Origin: an uncultured Saprospiraceae bacterium
Lineage (GTDB): Bacteria > Bacteroidota > Bacteroidia > Chitinophagales > Saprospiraceae
Direction of reading: 5' to 3'
Length of the DNA stretch: 64,000 nt
NCBI GenBank assembly: GCA_937959115.1
Contig: CALGAW010000049.1
Coordinates: 1-64,000 of the forward strand
The notes under the pieces were generated by a model. It saw only the letters and a program-made list of their open reading frames with translations. It was not told the DNA's origin and searched no databases. This document shows, piece after piece, positions 59,770-64,000 of the stretch (positions within the stretch are counted from its first letter, which is position 1; each line of letters begins with the position of its first letter). Both the position numbers and the translations under genes were made by a program.

Positions 59770-60177
59770 ATGGCTTACAAAAATACATTGATTACAATTG
59801 CTCCGGACTGTCCAGTGGAAGAGAGTGAGTTGCCTGTTGCTAAGAAGAAAAAGCCTGCGCACTTACATGAATATGAGTTGCTCACTGCACAGCCTTATGT
59901 GTTAGATCACAAGTCACTTATATTTGAGGTGTATCTCCTAAAGAAGGAGCTAGAAGATCTATCTGAAGATGAACGCCAAGCGATATGGGACACGCTACAC
60001 TCAAAAGGACAACCCTGTATGCGGGCTTCTGCACTATGTAAGCGATACGGTTTTGGTGCCCACTATAACGATGAAGGCAAAATCGCTGTTTATCCAATCG
60101 AGTCTGCCGAATACCAAAAGCTCGTTGCTGATCCTGCAATTGAGAAACGGCCTGCCATGCGTTCCAAAAGAAAGTAG
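59770..60177 (+). CDS. DUF6157-family protein
   Basis: A 135-residue cytosolic protein that fits the DUF6157 pattern: NTLITIAPDCPVEESELP at the start, KPAHLHEYELLTAQPYVLDH, then FEVYLLKKEL and a conserved middle with GQPCMRASALCKRYGFGAHY and DEGKIAVYPIES. Function of the family is unknown. The start at 59770 (MAYKNT) is preferred to an in-frame ATG at 59677, because the added 31 residues look unlike the family. It probably belongs to its own small unit, with the M28 gene ending 120 bases upstream. Confidence 0.8.
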   Translation: MAYKNTLITIAPDCPVEESELPVAKKKKPAHLHEYELLTAQPYVLDHKSLIFEVYLLKKELEDLSEDERQAIWDTLHSKGQPCMRASALCKRYGFGAHYNDEGKIAVYPIESAEYQKLVADPAIEKRPAMRSKRK

Positions 60178-60477
60178 AGAGAATTCGCAAATTTCCTACT
60201 CGTATACAACACCTCCTCAAGATATTTCCATAAGGTTGAATTGCATTCGTTTGACCCTGAAGTACTAAAGCCGCCAGGTTAAGCCGTAAAACCTATTGTA
60301 TTGTAACACCTTTATATACTAGTGTTAATGCTCTGGTTTGAAATAACATCTAAGCCGTTTAAAAACAATACCTAAGACAAAAAAAGCGACTACAGTGATG
60401 CAGTCGCTTACATAATTTATATCAGCTTACAGAAAGGAGTGAATAAAATCCGTTCGTACAGCAGTTGTTTTATTTTC
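60178..60477. other. Intergenic region between convergent genes
   Basis: About 300 bases with no gene. It holds the terminator of the coaX operon (60375-60409). I see no other structure of note; the rest is ordinary AT-rich spacer. Confidence 0.5.
60375..60409 (-). terminator. Rho-independent terminator of the coaX-barrel-TPR operon
   Basis: AAGCGACT (60384-60391) and AGTCGCTT (60402-60409) form a perfect 8-bp stem around a 10-base loop; on the minus strand a run of seven to eight T follows. It lies about 70 bases after the TPR gene stop. Confidence 0.78.
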
Positions 60478-61875
60478 CTAGTAACCTTTTACCGTTTTAA
60501 TGGTAACACTTTCCCCAATCCAGCAACCAACGTTTGTCGATTGTCCGTCTTTAAGGCTTCTTTGGAACGCTTGTTCCTTAGTTGGTTTATAGCTGGCATA
60601 CTTGGCAATTTTGCTTTGCACTTCACCTGCCAGTGAAGGGTCAACTGATTTTGCTTTGTACCATTTGTCAATGGCAGCAAGGTAGGCTAGTCGACTTCCC
60701 CAGTCATCTGTCTTAGTTGCGCATCGGCTAGCACCAGCAGCGTAGATATTACCGATCAACATGTAAGGCTTACCTGAACCAGGCATGTGAGGAATTGCTT
60801 GTTTAGCATATTTTCTTGCTTCAGAATATTTCTTTGTTTTGTAAGCACTCGTCTGAGCAGCGGCGTAGTAGTATTTCCCTTTTCTTGCAGGGTCAGTTGC
60901 TTCATTAGCTGCTTGAGCGTAGAGTCGAACAGCCTCTGCGTAATTTCCAGCATCATACGCTTCTTTTGCTTTGTTAGCAGTTGGCGTAAGTTTTGGAGTT
61001 TTTGCAGCATTTATCGCTGCCTGTTTTGCTCTGTTTTCGGCATTTACTGCATCTACTCTAGACTTATCTTTTGCTTTAATCTCAGCAACAACAGGTTCAG
61101 ATTCTGTGCAACCTGCTCTAACTAACTCTTGGTATACAGCTCGGTATACTTCAGGGTTGTTTTTATCTGCTTCATATTTAGCAATAATGTCTGCTTTGAA
61201 GTAATCACAATCGAAGATATTTCTTTCAATTACAGTAAACTGTTCTGTGATTCCAGCTTTCGCTTTCTCGAATTTAGCAGCCTTTTTTTCATTGTTTGCA
61301 ATGTTGTGATCAACAATCGCCATCATTTTTGCATGAACCGCTCTTGCTTCTGTTTTATCAATGTTTTTGTTACGGTACATGTCTACCGTATTACTTGCAA
61401 AAGGAACGAGTAGAAAGTCTTTTGTTTTATTACCTTCTGTTTCAATAGACTCTTTGAATGTAGCAAAAACGTCCTTTTCATCAGCGCCCATATAAAACAT
61501 GTTGTATCCTTTTCTTCCTAGGATGGCACCTCTCTTCCCAAAGCATTCAATACGTTGATCGAACAACTTATAAACCATGTCCGTGTATTCTGCTTTTTTT
61601 GCTTCATCGGTTTCTTTTTCAATTTTATCTTTATAGATTTTTACCCCGTCAATGAAATGCTTTTCAGACCCAGAAGGTGCAGCTAAAAACACTTTTTGCC
61701 AAAGAGGAAATGCTTCTTCGTAGTTTTTAGCTTTCACATAGTCGCGGTATAAAACATGATTTTGAATAGCAGCAAGGCTATCTTTTCCTTTACCCCAACC
61801 TTGACATCCTTGAGAAAATGCGGTGGAGGCGATTAAAACTGAGGCTAGCAGTAAGATGATCTTGTGTACTTTCAT
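60478..61875 (-). CDS. Secreted TPR-containing protein
   Basis: A 465-residue protein with a signal peptide (MKVHKIILLLASVLIASTAF, cleavage before QG), then helical repeats of TPR type (KNYEEAFPLWQKVFLAAPSG; GNYAEAVRLYAQAANEATDP; KKYSEARKYAKQAIPHMPGS; DKWYKAKSVDPSLAGEV). A basic Ala/Lys-rich coil (about 275-300) separates two halves. It is the last gene of the operon coaX-barrel-TPR that recurs in Bacteroidota, and is probably a periplasmic scaffold or partner of the barrel protein. Function unknown. Ends before a strong terminator. Confidence 0.85.
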   Translation of the reverse strand: MKVHKIILLLASVLIASTAFSQGCQGWGKGKDSLAAIQNHVLYRDYVKAKNYEEAFPLWQKVFLAAPSGSEKHFIDGVKIYKDKIEKETDEAKKAEYTDMVYKLFDQRIECFGKRGAILGRKGYNMFYMGADEKDVFATFKESIETEGNKTKDFLLVPFASNTVDMYRNKNIDKTEARAVHAKMMAIVDHNIANNEKKAAKFEKAKAGITEQFTVIERNIFDCDYFKADIIAKYEADKNNPEVYRAVYQELVRAGCTESEPVVAEIKAKDKSRVDAVNAENRAKQAAINAAKTPKLTPTANKAKEAYDAGNYAEAVRLYAQAANEATDPARKGKYYYAAAQTSAYKTKKYSEARKYAKQAIPHMPGSGKPYMLIGNIYAAGASRCATKTDDWGSRLAYLAAIDKWYKAKSVDPSLAGEVQSKIAKYASYKPTKEQAFQRSLKDGQSTNVGCWIGESVTIKTVKGY

Positions 61876-61883
61876 AATTTAAA

Positions 61884-63239
61884 TTACTTGTATTTACGTT
61901 TATAGAACCAAGTGTTATCATTCAAGGTGAAAGCCAATGTTGCTTTTATGTAATTTTCTTCAATGATATCCGGCGTTCCGATTTTTCCTAATTCAACTCC
62001 CATGTTTACGTGGGTATATTTGTTCCCACCAGGAAGAATAACTATTGGTAACCCAAATCCAAAAGTTATGCCATAATTGGTCAACTGATTGTTCCCAACC
62101 ACTCTTGGATCTGTATGATAAAATGCTCCAATTCGGTAGCTAATACGCTTTTGATAGGCTTCAAATGCTCCTTGGTCTGGTGTAATTTCTGCTCCAAAAC
62201 CGACTTTATAAGAGAAATTCAAATCATCTAAATGGTTAGGGCTTGAAAAGGTATTCCAGGTCGTTCCTTCATAATTCAAACCAAGTTTCCACTTCGATTG
62301 TTTAGTTAAACCGACTCCAAAACTAAAGGTAGAAGGCAACTGCATTTGATCTTTCCTGTTTACTACATTTGAGATTGTATCGGTATACCTGACTCCGTCG
62401 CTGAAGTTTTGTCTTATATATAGTTGGTGCGCTTTAGATGTTGCTTTTACACCAGGAGTGAAAGTGGCACCAAAAGAAAGGTATGTTTTTTCTTTTCTCC
62501 GGTCTTTTTCAGCATCTTCGATCTTCTTGTCTATTCTTAATCTATACTGAAGACCAAGATCCATTAAGAAACCTTGTGTGTTGCTTTCATCTCTCAACTC
62601 ATCTACAAGTGAAAGTGGGAGATCATTAAAGATCACTGTTTTATCGTCTCGAACACGTCCAAACAAGTAGTTGACATTAAATCCGAAAGCCAGGTTGTTA
62701 TAATTTATCCCATTTCCATAGAATAACTTATACAATTGACCGTATCCTTGATTTCGATAAATGACTTCACCATAAATCGGACTTTCCGAGGAGGTCTCAA
62801 TGTTATAACCTACATTTGAGTAAGGCGTTAATCCAAGGGCCATACCCCAATCAAAGGGATAATCTTTCTTAGTGGTCAACCGATTGATGGGATTAAACAC
62901 AGGAAAACCAAGTGCTACATAACTCAGATTTCCAGAAGAAGAGTTGGCAGTGGAGTCATTAGCAGTTCTCAACTCACCGAATCTGCCAAAAACCCCCATC
63001 TCAAAAGCGGTATAGTTTAGGGTAGCGTAGCTAGCAGGGTTAGCGGGGTTAATATGATAAACACTGTTGAAAGTGGAGTAGACATTTCCCATTGCACCCA
63101 AAGGAGCAAAATTTGAGTTTGCTAGATCACCCATTCCATATCTGGAATACGGAGAATTTAGCTGGGGTTGTGCCCACATAAACGTAAAACCCGTTAGTAA
63201 GATCAGCAGGGTAAAAACGTACTTAAGAAATTGATGCAT
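61884..63239 (-). CDS. Outer-membrane beta-barrel protein
   Basis: A 451-residue outer-membrane protein: signal peptide ending WAQ, then NSPYSRYGMGDLANSNFAPL, a start typical of Bacteroidota barrel proteins co-encoded with coaX, GMGNV-like and HINPANPASYATL motifs as in FadL/PorV-like barrels, many strands of alternating aromatic residues and a last strand ending YKRKYK. Its start overlaps coaX by 17 bases and it is followed by a TPR protein. It may take part in hydrophobic or lipid transport; that is inference from fold type. Confidence 0.85.
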   Translation of the reverse strand: MHQFLKYVFTLLILLTGFTFMWAQPQLNSPYSRYGMGDLANSNFAPLGAMGNVYSTFNSVYHINPANPASYATLNYTAFEMGVFGRFGELRTANDSTANSSSGNLSYVALGFPVFNPINRLTTKKDYPFDWGMALGLTPYSNVGYNIETSSESPIYGEVIYRNQGYGQLYKLFYGNGINYNNLAFGFNVNYLFGRVRDDKTVIFNDLPLSLVDELRDESNTQGFLMDLGLQYRLRIDKKIEDAEKDRRKEKTYLSFGATFTPGVKATSKAHQLYIRQNFSDGVRYTDTISNVVNRKDQMQLPSTFSFGVGLTKQSKWKLGLNYEGTTWNTFSSPNHLDDLNFSYKVGFGAEITPDQGAFEAYQKRISYRIGAFYHTDPRVVGNNQLTNYGITFGFGLPIVILPGGNKYTHVNMGVELGKIGTPDIIEENYIKATLAFTLNDNTWFYKRKYK

Positions 63240-63954
63240 TATAATCTAGAATTTTATTTAATCCAATTAGGACCAAATTTGGAACCGCAAATATCTCACT
63301 TTTCAATTGAGATACAAAATATTCTGTGTCTCCACCGGTTATTATTATGTTAATTTTACCAAATTTGTCCTTATAACGTTGAATAAAGCCTTCAATCTCG
63401 TAGAGCGCGCCCAGTTGGGCACCGGTTCTCATACAAGTTTCTGTGCTATTTCCAATAAAAGATTCAATCTCTCGCCGTTTGATAAGCGGGAGATTAGCTG
63501 TAAACTCATGCATTGCCTTATAACGAAGACGAATGCCAGGTGTTATTGTTCCTCCAAGATACTCTTTATCCTTTGTCAGAAATTCGATATTGATACAGGT
63601 GCCGATATCAATAACCAGATTATGCTGGTTTGGATAAAGCTGATATGCGCCCATTACTGCTGCAATTCTGTCGTCACCGAGCGTTTCTGGAGTGGCATAA
63701 CGATTTATTATCGGCAGCGGAGTTTTATAAGAAAGACTAATAAAATAAGCTTGTTTTTCAAGATACGCTTCAATAGAAGGATCCATTTTACCTACAGTAG
63801 ATAGGATTACTTTTTTTACGCCATGCTCTTCAATAAACTCCTTATACCGTTCTACACTTGCTCGTTTCCAGACTTCTCTAAGAACAAGCTCCTCATTTCT
63901 AAAAAGGGCAATTTTGGAACTACTGTTTCCATTATCAATTGTCAAATTACTCAT
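63223..63954 (-). CDS. coaX: Type III pantothenate kinase
   Basis: A 243-residue CoaX, which phosphorylates pantothenate in the first step of CoA synthesis. ASKHA-fold marks: NLTIDNGNSSSKIALFR (phosphate-1 with the catalytic Asp), ETLGDDRIAAVMGAYQLYP, VIDIGTCINIEFL, GGTITPGIRLRYKAM, ETCMRTGAQLGALYEIEGF and IIITGGDTEYF. One deviation: the CoaX pattern 'DxGTAxTxd' reads DIGTCINIE, seen in other Bacteroidota. First gene of its operon; its stop lies inside the barrel gene. Confidence 0.94.
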   Translation of the reverse strand: MSNLTIDNGNSSSKIALFRNEELVLREVWKRASVERYKEFIEEHGVKKVILSTVGKMDPSIEAYLEKQAYFISLSYKTPLPIINRYATPETLGDDRIAAVMGAYQLYPNQHNLVIDIGTCINIEFLTKDKEYLGGTITPGIRLRYKAMHEFTANLPLIKRREIESFIGNSTETCMRTGAQLGALYEIEGFIQRYKDKFGKINIIITGGDTEYFVSQLKSEIFAVPNLVLIGLNKILDYNASIS

Positions 63955-64000
63955 GCGGGCATGTATTCAACTCAAAAAACGCTAAGAACGGGATATTATT

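Noticed and set aside
1-64000. tRNA, rRNA and tmRNA genes
   Set aside because: I looked for T-loop and anticodon-arm patterns in the gaps and found none convincing; GGACTCGAATCC near 39951 lacks the rest of a cloverleaf.

Overview
The window looks like chromosomal DNA of a free-living member of the Bacteroidota, most likely near the Saprospiria/Chitinophagia. The evidence is an AT-rich composition, a T9SS-type C-terminal sorting domain with SprB-like and WQKSLGG repeats, DUF5777 and CX4CH lipoproteins, malate:quinone oxidoreductase, coaX placed next to an outer-membrane barrel, many lipobox signal peptides, poor Shine-Dalgarno sites, and repeated TAnnTTTG -7 promoter boxes, which are the Bacteroidota sigma-A signature. 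No rRNA, tRNA or CRISPR array was found.

Layout. 0.4-5.6 kb: a decayed tyrosine recombinase followed by a tightly coupled minus-strand beta-oxidation operon (hot-dog thioesterase, 603-aa acyl-CoA dehydrogenase, dienoyl-CoA isomerase, LCAD-like dehydrogenase, TetR regulator) with a clear promoter. 5.8-9.8 kb: envelope cluster with two CX4CH cytochrome-like lipoproteins, an OB-fold protein, YceI, a DUF5777 barrel and a bacilliredoxin. 10.1-10.6 kb: a VOC-family gene bounded by what looks like an integron attC site, apparently a lone gene cassette. 10.65-17.3 kb: T9SS repeat protein, rnhB, tag, a small lipoprotein, MltD-like transglycosylase, gatA. 17.7-24.3 kb: guaB with a GxxExxY-like gene, a soluble TPR histidine kinase, a RimK/aspartoacylase pair, miaE. 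24.3-29.1 kb: a giant secreted subtilase-PKD-LRR protein. 29.1-36.8 kb: ABC ATPase and RluA-type synthase, a small protein, sodium/solute symporter, an HNH-like protein coupled to a histone-deacetylase-like gene, rhomboid protease, amidohydrolase-like protein. 36.9-46 kb: tesB, mqo, CDF metal exporter, polyprenyl synthase, redoxin, VanY-like peptidase, a conserved unknown protein. 46-54.7 kb: pdhB, potassium channel, GDP-fucose synthase, lipoproteins, and a wzx-wzz-wzy surface-polysaccharide set. 54.8-64 kb: parA with a ribbon-helix-helix partner, a probable structured RNA region, radA, an M28 peptidase, DUF6157, and the coaX-barrel-TPR operon.

The most interesting items are: the attC-bounded VOC cassette (10117-10630); the ParA partner that carries three GLDxL-like motifs and an RHH domain in place of a normal ParB; the HNH-like/HDAC-like gene pair; the structured gene-free region before radA; an orphan terminator at 45.9 kb; and several genes whose -7 box sits 3-7 bases from the start codon, suggesting leaderless mRNAs. 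Four small genes shorter than 60 codons are proposed or discussed. Everything is read by eye; no database search was run.
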